64,000 nt of DNA from Rugalucina vietnamica (lineage: Eukaryota > Mollusca > Bivalvia > Lucinida > Lucinidae): contig OZ024877.1 in NCBI GenBank assembly GCA_964017185.1, forward strand, positions 3,202,006 to 3,266,005, read 5' to 3'. The notes under the pieces were generated by a model. The model ran no database searches and had not been told where the DNA came from. It saw only the letters and a program-made list of their open reading frames with translations. Each line of letters opens with the position of its first letter. Position 1 is the stretch's first letter. Shown here piece by piece: positions 10,586 through 22,290 of the stretch. Position numbers and translations under genes: made by a program.

Positions 10586-10600
10586 TCCATATATAGACTC
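8350..10600. repeat. Long-unit minisatellite with (GA)n tracts
   Basis: Tracts of (GA)n at about 8432-8486, 8574-8603, 8860-8882, 8968-9014, 9249-9311, 10374-10396 and 10534-10586 alternate with recurring unique blocks. One block holds GAATACATGCACCATTTTAT and TAGCCCGA; another holds CTTGTGACTGATGATTTT, AACCTGGGAGTAGAAG and TAATCCGGAAGTAGAAAT. At least four units can be followed. Open frames here are repeat artefacts. A short PLE tail end lies at 9543-9590. Confidence 0.7.
10112..10157 (+). ncRNA. Hammerhead ribozyme-like motif, type I (HH4)
   Basis: GGGTCA precedes an intact core CTGATGA (10118-10124). GAAA is at 10138-10141, stem III is A-TTG-CG-CAA-T, then A17 and CTGCCC. Stem II is weak, with only about two pairs, and the two inner stem I pairs are mismatched. 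Stem III matches HH8 rather than HH1-HH3, so this belongs to a second subfamily. Confidence 0.5.
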
Positions 10601-10654
10601 TTAGGTTGATGTTTGAAAATCGATTTAAGGTCCCCGGTGATTTTATATACTCCT

Positions 10655-10691
<37 letters not shown>

Positions 10692-11225
10692 CGGTCACCT
10701 TCGGTTATAAGAATTGTAACACTTGTTAGCATCTCCTTGTACCGTTTCATATTTTTTTCTATCAATTTGCTTACTATGATCATACCCTTCAAAACACTAT
10801 TCCAAATACAAAACTGCAATTGATGTTGCTTTGTCATGGATTTACAGCCTACAAACAGATAAGGTCATATTGAGATAGAGAATGCTGGAACTTTCGTTCG
10901 GAAGGCTGTAGAGACCCTAGATCTAATCCACGACTCCTGAATACAAGGCGAGTAGCTTTGTGTTTCCAGCACAGAGGAGTCTACACATTATCGACATTGG
11001 TGTACATTATCGACATATCTGTGTTGACCTTGTCTATGAAGTGGGCGTTTGAGGGAACAAGAAAAAACACGGTATTTTTCTACGGTTTAAAAAATCACAT
11101 TTTTAGTGTGTGGCGTTTCTTTTGTCAGTTATTATATAAATGAAACGTGAAATTACCTATTATCTTTATGCAAAATACGATGAACGGAACCTTATCGTTT
11201 CTTTTGTCGGGTATATTTAGTTCAT
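10601..11225. other. Stretch without a recognised gene; poly(A) tract
   Basis: A run of about 33 A at 10657-10689 follows CTCC and may be a retroposon tail. The remaining sequence is AT-rich with no splice-bounded open frame or known repeat that I could identify. Confidence 0.5.
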
Positions 11226-11395
11226 TTTGTGTAATTGAGTGGTCATCTATTGTGAAAAAGCTGCTCATTTGGCATTCTCTCTATGTGTTAGTGTCTGATT
11301 GTTATTGTGTTTTCCAACCTTGGTTTCTGGAGTGGAATTTTCTTTCTGAGTGTTCCATTTCCTGATCATTGATTACTTTTACCTTTTTCCAATTT
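11226..11395 (+). mobile_element. Solo PLE 3' tail fragment, diverged
   Basis: It matches the PLE tail at lower identity: TGAGTGGTCATCTATTG, CTGATTGTTATTG, CTGGAGTGG, CCTGATCATTGATTAC. It is an old, 5'-truncated copy lying just left of the inverted PLE-2 tail. Confidence 0.55.
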
Positions 11396-11533
11396 TCTAT
11401 TATGTAACGTTAAATAGCCTGGATGTAGATGTCATCGCACTTGTAATGAATAAAAAGTAAAAAAAAAAAAAAACACACCTTGATCCACAAATGTTGTATG
11501 CCTTTGTTGTTCACCTCAGCCGAAGGCTCAAAA

Positions 11534-14500
11534 GGTAAAAAGGTACAAGTAGGCAAAGATCAGGAAAAGGCGCAATCAGAAAAAGATTCCCACTCCAAAA
11601 ACCGAGGTGGGAAAAAACCAAACTAACAATCAGGTACTCACACCATGAAACATATCGTAAGCCGAATGAGCAGCTATTTTCCCAATGGGTGGCCACTCAG
11701 TTACCTTAACTTAACTAAAAATATGAAAACATACATAAGGCGCCAACAGCACAAAAAATGTTATACACCAAGACATAAAACAAAAAGAACCACCACAGAA
11801 GTATCGACTTGGAACGATCAGTAACACAAAGTTACTGGCGGGCTTAAACCGGTTTTGGCCATAACTTCACCCTCAGCTTCTGCAGTGGTTCATAACATTT
11901 AGTTAGTTATTTGGTCCTCGTGGTGAATCTCTAACTAGTCAATGAATCATCAAAACAAACAAATAAATCATGATAAACATCCTGATGAATCAAAAACCAG
12001 GACTCACAGACTGAGTAAGCTGCCTGACGATGGAGATCCCTGGGCGCCGAATAACCTACTAACTCCGGAGCAAAAGAAAAACACCAGTTGGACCCCGGTG
12101 GGCCAAGCAACAGACAAGAAGCTCCGGCCCCAACCAACTAAAATGAATAGCTTTATGTCGGGGCCATCATAGAGTCTGACGCCCGACCCACCGGCGTGCA
12201 ATTAAAGAAGGCAGCATAGTTATCAACCATGATTGGGTTAAAAACTAAGCATGCAGACTGTCGCATAACATTTAAGTTATAGCCTACACGTCTGTAACGT
12301 GTTATGATTTTTCTGAACTGAAAAGAAAAATCATTAATTCCTTTAAGTTTCTTAAATTTGTAAACCAAGTCACCATAAAATTCAGGTTCCGAAAGGCCCT
12401 CACTTAAAAGCGTCTTTAACCCAACATTATATTTGGAAATCAATTCATAGTGTCTACGATAAAATTTAGAAAATGTTTTTCGAAGTTTATGATACCGATA
12501 GCCCTGTTGGAGAAGTTTTGCCGTTAAACATTTATTTCGAGCGTTGAAGTCTGCAACATGATTGCAGACTCTAGCAAACCTAATAAGTTGCGAAATGTAT
12601 ACACCATAAGAAGCACGACGAGGAACGTCACCGTCCAAAAAAGGAAAATTTACTATATCAAAATCAAAGTCATCGCGCTTATCATAAATTTTAGAAGAAA
12701 CAAATCCATTTGCAACAGAAAGATGTAGATCTAAAAAGGGGGCTTCAGTATCTGTGATATTGGCTTTGTTCAACTGAAGTTCAGGTGGATAAATTAGATT
12801 GACCATAACTTCAAAATAAGGGTTGTCAATGTTCAAAAGGTCATCGAGGTACCTAGATGTGGAATTAAAAGCCTCGATAACATCAGCTTGATTATCATGG
12901 TTAAGAGAATCCATGGAATCTCTTTCGTAGCAGTATAAAAATAAATCAGCTACGAGAGGTGCGCAATTTGTACCCATCGGAATTCCAACAATTTGTCTGT
13001 ACAACTTGGTCCCAAATCTAATATAAATATTATCAAGGAGATAGGATAAGGCATCGCATACATTCTGACATGACCAAAGTGTATACCGACTTTGGTCAGA
13101 GGAAGTGAAAAAAGCCTTTCTGTCATTACATGCCAAATAAAGTGAACCATAGTTTTTTAATGCCCTTTTGAAGGTCCACTCTATCAAATCCAGAAGTTTT
13201 TCTTTTATTAGATTATGTGGTAATGTTGTATACAGAGTAGAAAAATCATATGTGGACAAGCTTGTCGCACGGAACCCTCTACACTTCAATTTACTGAGCA
13301 CCTCACCAGAATTTTTAATTGACCAAAACCAATTTTTATTTGAAGTTTCATACACTGTCTCACAGTATCTTATAACATGAGATTTGATAGCAGTAAGACA
13401 GGAAGTTAATAATTTAGAAAGTTCAGTGGTAGTACAAGAGCTAGAATTTGCAATAAATCTAGCTTTGTATGGTCTTTTGTGAAGCTTAGGTAACCAATAC
13501 ATCGTAGGAAGTTTGTCTTGGCCTTCATTGACACAAACAGAAAACTTATTAGGTAAATCGTTTAAGTGGGCATTAACTACAGACACCTCATCAGTATCTG
13601 TCTCCAGATAAGCCATGGTACCATCAAGCTCCTGTTTTAAGGTGTTAACGTAGTGAAGCCTACAAACGACAACAACATTGTTTGCGGCTTTATCTGCCGG
13701 AACCAGGACATTCTTTCTATGAAATTCTTGGATACCCTGCTTCAAATGCCTAAATGACGATTTGGGTTTAGGAGGTAAAAGATTAGTATTTTGTGAATAA
13801 AACTTAATACGTTTATCCACGATAGTGAAGATACTTTTTTTCCATTCTTTAAGAGCATTATCCTCAACACCCTCTCGTTTACACCATCGATTACCGAAAT
13901 CATTTAATGCAGATGAAATCTCCTCTCTACATTTGTCGAAATTAATGTAGGAAGGGAATCTATATTTCGGACCTTTAGAAACAATTTTGCGAATTCTAGA
14001 ATCCGAAATTATTTTTAAATTTCCAGTAACAATATGTCCAGCGGGTTGATAAACATATTTTGAATCTTTACAATCTCAAGACTTAGGAGTATTAGCATGG
14101 ATATCAAGATCAGAAACAAGTTTATTGAAATTAAAAATTGTATTTCTGATTGGTTTGTTATATTTGTAACAAATATTAGGAGGTTCTGAATTTTGGAAGT
14201 AGGTAGGTATAGACTGTATCACTGATTTATCCTGGAATATGCTTGGTAAATCAATAAAGTCAATTCCTTTATTGATAAAAGGAATTTTAATAAAACGTCT
14301 AATGTGATTAGATTCGGAATCGATAAATGGACGAAGAGCATGCTGAGTATAACATCTTGTTAACAGTGCAGCGTCATACATTTGATGATTTCTATCGTAA
14401 AATCTATTAGCCTCTGTGTCCAAGGAACGTAATGCAGCAATAGGTAGAGAACTAAGATACGACAGCATTGGATGTCGACCGTGAATCCTTAGTTTAACAG

Positions 14501-14640
14501 CTAAATCATTAAGAGAAATGTTCAATTTCAATGCAGCGCACCGTTTACGTTTGTCATTACCCTTTTTCCGTATACCATGAGATCTAGATTTACGTTTACG
14601 AGAGTCCGAAAGTGTAAGTACATCAAAATCGGGCATTTTG
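11534..14640 (-). mobile_element. Penelope-like retrotransposon PLE-2, most complete copy
   Basis: The 3' end is at 11534-11540 (plus strand AAAAGGTACAAG), then about 620 bp of 3' UTR, then coding sequence to a Met at 14636. On the minus strand 14636 to 12153 is one frame of 828 codons interrupted only by a TGA at 14076-14078, so this is the best-preserved copy here. The N-terminal third is basic (RKRKSRSHGIRKK) with a conserved block FIKIPFINKGIDFIDLPSIF; the RT follows. More 5' sequence may lie in 14641-14872, which I could not delimit. The element sits antisense to gene 1 and in the sense direction of gene 2, between the two. Confidence 0.8.
12153..13820 (-). CDS. PLE-2 reverse transcriptase (open frame)
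   Basis: A 555-residue reading frame, uninterrupted. From the N-terminus: basic linker, PADKAANNVVVVC (about 41-53), KLHK.PYKARFIANSSSC (about 111-129), YDFSTLYTTLPH as motif A (about 191-202), GIPMGTNCAP as motif B (279-288), RYLDDLLN as motif C (323-330) and DKRDDFDFDIVNFPFL (about 375-390). It copies element RNA into DNA, presumably by target-primed reverse transcription. No GIY-YIG nuclease follows the RT, unlike classical Penelope. The protein ends CTPVGRASDSMMAPT. The frame continues upstream without a stop to the TGA at 14076; the Met at 13820 is just the first after it and not necessarily a real start. Confidence 0.8.
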   Translation of the reverse strand: MDKRIKFYSQNTNLLPPKPKSSFRHLKQGIQEFHRKNVLVPADKAANNVVVVCRLHYVNTLKQELDGTMAYLETDTDEVSVVNAHLNDLPNKFSVCVNEGQDKLPTMYWLPKLHKRPYKARFIANSSSCTTTELSKLLTSCLTAIKSHVIRYCETVYETSNKNWFWSIKNSGEVLSKLKCRGFRATSLSTYDFSTLYTTLPHNLIKEKLLDLIEWTFKRALKNYGSLYLACNDRKAFFTSSDQSRYTLWSCQNVCDALSYLLDNIYIRFGTKLYRQIVGIPMGTNCAPLVADLFLYCYERDSMDSLNHDNQADVIEAFNSTSRYLDDLLNIDNPYFEVMVNLIYPPELQLNKANITDTEAPFLDLHLSVANGFVSSKIYDKRDDFDFDIVNFPFLDGDVPRRASYGVYISQLIRFARVCNHVADFNARNKCLTAKLLQQGYRYHKLRKTFSKFYRRHYELISKYNVGLKTLLSEGLSEPEFYGDLVYKFKKLKGINDFSFQFRKIITRYRRVGYNLNVMRQSACLVFNPIMVDNYAAFFNCTPVGRASDSMMAPT

Positions 14641-14872
14641 GAAATATTGCCTTCATGGTAAATGTTGTCGTTAAATCCCAGTGGAAAGGGAAAGTGGAAA
14701 GCTTATAGGATGGCCTAGACGGAATATTTCCATCGGTATTCCGTTAAACCTCTCCATACCGACTGAAATGGGATATATTCAGCCCTTGGTCGAAAATGAA
14801 AATTCAGCAAAACTGTAATTATTCTAACTTATGTTAGATCTTTTCTTGCATATATGACATAAATGATACATA

Positions 14873-15889
14873 CGTGGGATTATCAAAAATTACGTGGACT
14901 TTTCCCATAACTTGACAACGATTCAGGCAAACATACTCAAAAGTTAGCTGACGATAAACTTGCTTAAATCCACTACATTCTGAAAGTTTGGTTGATCTAA
15001 AATGTTTTATTAGCGGTTGGTGATGGTTTTACTTACCCCACCCTCCCTATGGCGGAGCACGTCAGAAATGACGTTAGGCTGTGCACTGCAGTTTCGCATT
15101 TCATTTGCGTTTTCTTCAAAACGATTTTGCAGATCACAGCCAAACGTACCATGACTGTGTCTTAAAGAATCCATAACAAAACAATTTATGCTTGCTCAAT
15201 AATTACGGTGGACCGGTTATGCACCAAGGCATACATGTTTGCTTTTTCGGAACTTTTAAGCGATGTCTGGATTTCATGCAACACAGATCAACCGGCAATA
15301 TCGTGCAATTCCCAGTTTGAAACAAATCCAAATTTCATATTTGCCGGTAACACTTCACGGTACTTTGATTAAGCATTACAAATGAAACCTTGCATGCACG
15401 TTTGAACAAAAAGGACCAAAATAAGTATCAAAATTCCTATCCGTCATTTAAAATGTTTCAGGATCTCAGTTTAATTTTTATTATTTAACGTCTAAATCAT
15501 AATGTTAAAAGTCAGCATCAATATACCCAGTCCAAATTTATTCTCAAATCAAGACAATATATTAATAATTTTATACAGATTGGTAATTTAAACCATGCTC
15601 AAATAGTGGACTAATTTTTAAGATACTTTGAGCAGTAAACCTGTAAAATTCCGTAGCCCTAAAGAGGGCTTTTTGTGGTTCAAAATCAGTGGATTTGCAT
15701 CAACGTCACTGACGTGATCGGTGTGCTCCAGTGGGTGTTTTCATTTCAAAATAATTTTGTAACGGATGAAGGGATTGTGATAAAATTTTGCACACTAATG
15801 CATATTACATGGGTCCATGTGGATTGAAAGTTTGAGTCATATAATCAGAAGTTATGAGAAAAGTCCACGTAATTTTTGATAATCCCTCG
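14873..15889. mobile_element. 1017-bp mariner-like TIR element (non-autonomous)
   Basis: The left end CGTGGGATTATCAAAAATTA and right end CCCTCG (inverted) pair over about 40 bp, including ACGTGGACTTTTC and CATAACTT. Both ends are flanked by TA (14871-14872 and 15890-15891), the target duplication of Tc1/mariner transposons. No transposase frame is visible. It separates PLE-2 from PLE-3. Confidence 0.75.
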
Positions 15890-15904
15890 TATTCTAGTTG
15901 TTTA

Positions 15905-17170
15905 AAAAGGTACAAGTAGGCAAAGATCAGGAAAAGGCGCAATCAGAAAAAGATTCCCACTCCAAAACCCGAGGTGGTAAAAACCAAACTAACAATCAGA
16001 CACTTATACCATGAAACATATCGTAAGCCGAATGAGCAGCTATTTTCCCAATAGGTTCCCACTCAGTTACATTAACTTTACTAAAACTATGAAAACACAC
16101 ATAAGGCGCCAACAGCACACTTTTTTTTAAAACACCAAGACATAAAACAAAAAGAACCACCACAGAATTATCGCCTTGGAATGATCAGATACACAAAGCT
16201 ACTGGCGGGCTTAAACCGGTTTTACAGGCGCCTAACCTCACCCTCAGCATCTGCAGTGGTTCATAACATTTAGTTAGTTCTTCGGTCCTCGTGGTGAATT
16301 CTAACTAGTCAATGAATCATCAAGAACAAACAAATAAATCATGATAAACATCCTGATGAATCAAAAACCAGGACTCACAGATTGAGTAAGCTGCCCGACG
16401 ATGGAGATCCCTGGGCGCCGAATAACATACTAACTCCGGAGCAAAAGAAAAAAAACACCAGTTGGACCCCGGTGGGCCAAGCAACAGACAAGAAGCTCCG
16501 GCCCCAACCAACTAAAATGAATAGCTTTAAGTCGGGGCCATCATAGAGTCTGATGCCCGACCCACCGGCGTGCAATTAAAGAAGGCAGCATAGTTATCAA
16601 CCATGATTGGGTTAAAAACTAAGCATGCAGACTGTCGCATAACATTCAAGTTATAACCTATACGTCTGTAACGTGTTATGATTTTTCTGAACTGAAAAGA
16701 AAAATCATAAATTCCTATAAGTTTCTTAAATTTGTAAACCAAGTCACCATAAAATTCAGGTTCCGAAAGGCCCTCACTTAAAAGCATCTTTAACCAAACA
16801 TTATATTTGGAAATCAATTCATAGTGTCTACGACAAAAATTTAGAAAAGGTTTTTCGAAGTTTATGATACCGATAGCCCTGTTGAAGAAGTTTTGCCGTT
16901 AAACATTTATTTCGTGCGTTGAAGTCTGTAACATGATTGCAGACTATAGCAAACCTAATAAGTTGCAAAATGTATACACCGCAAGAAGCACAGCGAGGAA
17001 CGTCACCATCCAAAAAAGGAAAATTTACTATATCAAAATCAAAGACATCGCGCTTATCATAAATTTTAGAAGAAACAAATCCATTTGCAACAGAAAGATG
17101 TAGATCTAAAAAGTGGGCTTCGGTATCTGAGATATTGACTTTGTTCAACTGTAGTTCAGGTGGATAAATA
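15905..17170 (-). mobile_element. Penelope-like copy PLE-3 (5'-truncated)
   Basis: The 3' tail begins with AAAAGGTACAAGTAGG at 15905 (plus strand). The coding part reaches only the C-terminal half of the RT (LNKVNISDTEAHFLDLHLSV at about 17145), so motif C and everything upstream is missing. The frame shifts once near 16820. The boundary near 17170 is abrupt and the flanking sequence is unrelated, as expected for truncated reverse transcription. Confidence 0.75.
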
Positions 17171-17671
17171 CTTCATTTTTTCTATGGAAAATTTCAAAGA
17201 TGTCTATAAATAGATCAGGGGAGACTACAGTAGAATTAGCAACTAAAAGTCGAAAATCTTTTGTTTTTCTACATTAATTTAAACGGTTTAGGCAGTTTTA
17301 TGTGTTTACTGGAAGATGTTCGGCATTGGTACAAATACATAACAAAAATGATACAATTAATAGCAAAATAACATAGCTGCAAATCGCTTACGAAATCCGC
17401 AATCAGTTCGACATTGGTTCAAATGCAACATATGCTAAGCTGTCAAGGAAGTGGAACGAGGTACCGAAGTGGAGCGGAGTGACAGTTAGCCAGCTGATCT
17501 AAGAATGGCCATGCTTCGGCTTCCGTCCTTCGTCCGTCGTCGTCGTCGTTCATAACTAATTTCAAAGATCTTCTCTGAAACTCTTTGCCCAATCAAAGTC
17601 AAACTTCATGTGAAGCATCCTTAGGAAGGGGGGAAAGAAACTTTGATAAATGGTTAAATGTATTCATGGTC
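17171..17671. other. Stretch without a recognised gene
   Basis: The segment 17440-17500 (GTGGAACGAGGTACCGAAG, GTTAGCCAGCTGATCTAAG) is a short repeat also seen at 29140-29190. From 17540 the ATCTTCTCTGAAACTCTTT repeat begins. No gene signal was seen. Confidence 0.4.
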
Positions 17672-17780
17672 TTAGTACCTTATTGTTAGTTTGGTTTTTT
17701 TCCGCCTTGGTTTTTGGAGTGGGAATCTTTTTCTGATTGCGCCTTTTCCTGATCGTTGCCTACTTGTATCTTTTTAAGGT
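17672..17780 (+). mobile_element. Solo PLE 3' tail, very short
   Basis: About 109 bp of the PLE 3' end (CTTATTGTTAGTTTGG to CTACTTGTATCTTTTT) interrupts the ATCTTCTCTGAAAC repeat that flanks it on both sides. Confidence 0.7.
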
Positions 17781-18142
17781 CACATCACCAAGACGGCTGC
17801 CATGACTTTAAATAGCAAAAAAACCTTTAAAAATCTTCTTCTCCAGAACCACTTCGCCTATGATTTTGAAACTTGGCATGAAGCACCAGACAATGGAGCT
17901 CTACAAAGTTTATATAATTCATTACCCTTAGATGACCTTGACCTATTTTACGGCAAGGTCAACATAGGCCGCCCATACATTTGAATGGGGAAAATTGATT
18001 TGAAGGACAAAGCTTGCCGGAAATGGGTAATTGGACAGAATATATATGTCTATGAAAACAATTTGTTCCCAGGGGGCTGTCTGCCCCTGCCCCGGGGCTA
18101 TATACATGTTTATGATAATAATATTCAAACATCTTCTCTGAA
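17781..18142. repeat. Dispersed repeat with GGTCACAT-ACCAAGA-GGC motif
   Basis: Sequence of the type AGGTCACATGACCAAGATGGCCGCC, TCCAGAACCAC, CTTGACCTATTTTACGGCAAGG and a GC-rich block CCCCTGCCCCGGGG. The same blocks occur at 21014-22290 and 36430-37190. I recognise it as a common molluscan repeat of unsettled class. Confidence 0.55.
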
Positions 18143-18918
18143 ACTGCTTTCTTATCTTAGTAGTCTATTTATTGCTATATTACGTTCCTTGGATACAGAG
18201 GCTAATAGATTTTACGATAGAAATAATCAAATGTATGACGCTGCACTGTTAACACGATGTTATTCTCAGCATGCTCTTCTTCCATTTATCGATTCCGAAT
18301 CTAATCACATTAGACGTTTTATTCATATTCCTTTCATTAATAAAGGAATTGACTTTATTGATTTACCAAGCATAGTCCAGGATAAATCAGAACCTCCTAT
18401 TATTTGCTACAAATATAAGAAACCAATCAGAAATACTATCTTTAATTTCAATAAACTTGTTTCTGATCTTGATATCCATGCTAATACTCATAAGTCTTGA
18501 GATTGTAAAGATTTAAAATATATCAACTAGCCGGAAATATAGTTACTGGAAACTTAAAATAATTTCGGATTCTAGAATTCGCAAAATTGTTTCTAAAGGT
18601 CCGAAATATAGATTCCCTTCCTACATTAATTTCGACAAATATAAAGAGGAGATTGCATCTGCATTGAATGATTTCGGTAATCGATGGTGTAAACGAGAGG
18701 GTGTTGAGGATAATGCTCTTAAAGAATGGAAAAGAAGTATCTCCACTATCGTGGATAAACGTATAAAGTTTTGTTCACAAAATACTAATCATTTACATCC
18801 TGAACCCAAATCGTCATTTAGGCATTTGAATCAGGGTATCCAAGAATTTCATAGAAAGTATGTCTTGGTTCCGGGAGACAAAGCCGCGAACTATGTTGTT
18901 GTCGTTTGTAGGCTTCAC

Positions 18919-19462
18919 CGGGGTCTCCGGAGTTAGTAAGTTATTCGGCGCCCAGGGATCTCCATCGTCGGGCAGCTTACTGAATCTGTGAGTCCTGGTT
19001 TTTGATTCATCAGGATGTTTATCATGATGTTTTTGTTTGTTCTTGATGATTCATTGACTAGTTAGAGATTCACCACGAGGACCGAAGAACTAACAAAATG
19101 TTATGAACCACTGCAGAAGCTGAGGGTGAGGTTATGGCCATGTAAAATCGATTTAAGCCCACCAGTAACTTTGTGTTGCTGATCGTTCCAAGTCGATACT
19201 TCTGTGGTGGTTCTTTTTGTTTTATGTCTTGATTTTTGAAATTTTGTGCTATTGGCGCCTTATGTATGTTTTCATATTTTTAGTTAAGTTAAGGTAACTG
19301 AGTGGCCACCTATTGGGAAAATAGCTGCTCATTCGGCTTGCGAAATGTTTTCATGGTATAAGTGCCTGATTGTTAGTTTGTTTTTTTCCCACCTAGGTTT
19401 TGGGAGTGGGAATCTTTTTCTGATTGCGCCTTTTCCTGATCTTTGCCTACTTGTACCTTTTC
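18919..19462 (+). mobile_element. PLE 3' tail inserted into PLE-4
   Basis: It starts inside the 3' UTR (CGGGGTCTCCGGAGTTAG) and ends with CTTGTACCTTTT. The target sequence GGCTTCAC|TACG is split, with CAC present on both sides, consistent with a short target duplication. Orientation is the same as the host copy. Confidence 0.75.
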
Positions 19463-19935
19463 ACTACGTTAACACCTTAAAACAGGAGCTTGATGGTACC
19501 ATGGCTTATCTGGAGACAGATACTGATGAAATGTCTATAGTTAATGCTCACTTAAACGATTTACCTAATAAGTTTTCTGTTTGTGTCAGTGAAGGCCAAG
19601 ACAAACTTCCTGCGATGTATTGGTTACCTAAGCTTCACAAAAGCCCATACAAAGCTAGATTTATTGCAAATTCTAGCTCTTGTACTACTACTACTGAACT
19701 TTCTAAATCATTAACTTCCTGTCTTACTGCTATCAAATTTCATGTCATAAGATACTGTAAGACAGTGTATGAAACTTCAAATAAAATTGGTTTGGGTCAA
19801 TTTAAAATTCTGGCGAGGTGCTCAGTAAATTTAATTGTAGAGGGTTCCGTGCCACGAGCTTGTCCACATATGATTTTTCTACTCTGTATATAGTATTACC
19901 ACAGTATCTAATTAAAGAAAAACTTTTGGATTTGA

Positions 19936-20318
19936 TAGAAAAAAAGGTACAAGTAGGCAAATATCGGGAAAAGGCGTAATCAGAAAAAGATTCCCACTCC
20001 CACTCCAAAAACCGAGGTGGGAAAAAACCAAACTAACAATCAGGTATTCATACCATGAAACATATCGTAAGCCGAATGAGCAGCTATTTTCCCAATAGGT
20101 TACTCAGTTACCCTAACTTAACTAAAACTATGAAAACACACGTAAGGCGCCAACAGCACAAACAATTTTAAACACCAAGACATAAAACAAAAAGAACCAC
20201 CACAGAAGTATCGCCTTGGAACGATCAGTAACACAAAGTTACTGGCGGGCTTAAACCGGTTTTACAGGCGCCTAACCTCACCCTCAGCTTCTGCAGTGGT
20301 TCATAACATTTAGTTAGT
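19936..20318 (-). mobile_element. PLE 3' tail inserted into PLE-4, inverted
   Basis: Plus-strand AAAAAAAGGTACAAGTAGG marks its 3' end; it runs to TTTAGTTAGTTCTTC. TTTGGATTTGATAG occurs on both sides (about 19927 and 20331), a target duplication of about 14 bp that documents a bona fide insertion. Confidence 0.75.
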
Positions 20319-21013
20319 TCTTCTTTAGTTTGGATTTGATAGAGCTGACCTTCAAAAAGTCATTAAAAACTAAGGTTCTCTTTATTTGGTATGTATTCAT
20401 TTTAGTTGGTTGGGGCCGGAGCTTCTTGTCTGTTGCTTGGCCTATCGGGGTCCAACTCAACTGGTGTTTTTTTTTTTGCTCAGGAGTTAGCAAGTTATTC
20501 GGCGTCCAGGGATCTCCATCGTCTGGCAACTTGTGAGTCCTGGTTTTTTATTCATCAGGATGTTTATCATGATTTATTTATTTGTTCTTGATGATTCATT
20601 GACTAGTAAGAGATTCGCCACGAGGACCGAAGAACAAATTAAATGTTATGAACCACTGCAGAAGGTTAGGGTGAGGTTATGGCCATGTAAAACCGGTTTA
20701 AGCCCGACAGCAACTTTGTGTTACTGATCGTGTTACTGAGACGATACTTCTGTGGTGGTTCTTTTTGTTTTATGTCTTGATGTTTAAAACATTTTTGTGC
20801 TGTCGGCGCCTTATGTATGTTTCCATATTTTAGTTAAGTGTAGGAAACTGAGTGGCCACCTATTGGGAAAATAGGGGCTCATTCGGCTTACGATAAGTTT
20901 TCATGGTAAAAGTGCCTGATTGTTAATTAAGTTCCCCCCTCCCTGGGTTTTTGGTGTGGGAATCTTTTTCTGATTGCGCCTTTTCCTGATCTTTGCCTAC
21001 TTGTACCTTTTTG

Positions 21014-22290
21014 ACCAATCAAAGCAAACTTTTTGTGGAGCATCCTTAGGAAGGGGGAAAGGACCAGAACGCCTATGGTTTTGAAACTTTGCATGAAGCA
21101 TCAAATAATGGAGCTCTACAAATGTTGCATAAATCATGACCCTGACATGACCTTGACGTATTTTACGGCAAGGTCAACATAGGTCGCCTATGCATTTGAA
21201 TGGGGAAAATTGTTGCAATAGGATTTGAAGGGCAAAATTAGCAGGAAATGGGTAAATGAACCGGAGATCTAAGATTCTGAAAATAATTTGGACCCAGGGG
21301 TAGGTCTGCCCCTGGCCTGGGGCATTATACATGCATATAACCATAATATTCAAAGATTTTCTTTTCTAAACAACTTGACCAATCAAAGTCAAATTTTATA
21401 GGCAGCTTCTGTATGAAGGGGGAACCAATGTGATTATAAAAAAAACCAGGTCACATGACCAAGATGGCCGCCCTGTCCATATATGGTAAAACCCCTTCAA
21501 AAATCTTCTAGGCAGGAACTGCTGGACCTATTGCAACGAAAATGGATATGTACCAATTAAGACTAGAGTACTATAATGTAAGTATAAATCAGTACTATAC
21601 AGTGTAATGTTAGTATAAATCATGATCATGTGATGACCTAGACAGATTTAACGGCAAGGTCAACATCGGTCACATATATCAAAGAGGACCACTGCACATT
21701 GCTACACACAAAATAGGAAAGCTCTGAGCCTTGTGGTTTCGGAGAAGAATATTTTTTTTTATGTTTTTCCCATTTTAAGTCTATGGGAGCTAATGACCCC
21801 CGGGGCGGGGCCATTTTTAACCCAGGGGCATGGTTGGCAGGATTTATAAAGATGACCACTTTAAATTGCTACATACAAAATATGAAAGCTCTGGGCCTTG
21901 AGGTACGGAGAAGAAGATTTTTTATATTTTTCTCATGACGCCCCCGGGGCAGGGCCAGTATGGACCCCAGGGGCTCGGGTTGCATGATTTACAAAGAAGA
22001 CCACTATACATTGCTACACAGAAAATATGAAAGCTCTAGGCCTTGTGGTTTCGGAGAAGAAGATTTTTTTCCATTGTAAGTCTGTGGGAGCTATCTGTGG
22101 CCATGGAAACCAGTTCTGATTTGACCTGGCCCAAAACCTTATGCAACCTTTCCCTCACCCCAATGACGCTTCAGATAAAATTTGATTACAATTGGTTGAC
22201 TAGTTGCGGAGATATTTGTATTTGAAAGTGTGGACCGATGGACACACGGACGACTGCTCGACTACTATACTAAAAGCTCACCTTGTAAGT
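21014..22290. repeat. Dispersed AAGATGGCCGCC-type repeat, long block
   Basis: Several imperfect units: ACCAAGATGGCCGCC, AGGTCACATG, CTTCTAGGCAGGAACTGC, CACTGCACATTGCTACACA (three times), GCTCTGAGCCTTGTGGTTTCGGAGAAGAA (three variants) and CCCCGGGGC-GGGCC. No gene is seen. The end (GGACACACGGACGACTGCTC) is typical of this repeat type. Confidence 0.55.

Larger units (their letters stand above)
18143..21013 (+). mobile_element. Penelope-like copy PLE-4 with two PLE tails nested in it
   Basis: The coding region starts at SYLSSLFIAILRSLDTEANRF (about 18150) and runs to 18918. It is interrupted by a PLE tail (18919-19462), continues at 19460-19935, is interrupted by a second tail in the opposite direction (19936-20318), continues to about 20393, then jumps by internal deletion to the 3' UTR, which ends at 21013. 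The TGA at 18498-18500 falls at the same codon as in PLE-2. The host copy must be older than both inserted tails. Confidence 0.75.

Noticed and set aside
8350-10600. CRISPR-like alternation of repeats and spacers
   Set aside because: The spacing is irregular, the repeats are simple GA tracts and the genome is eukaryotic.
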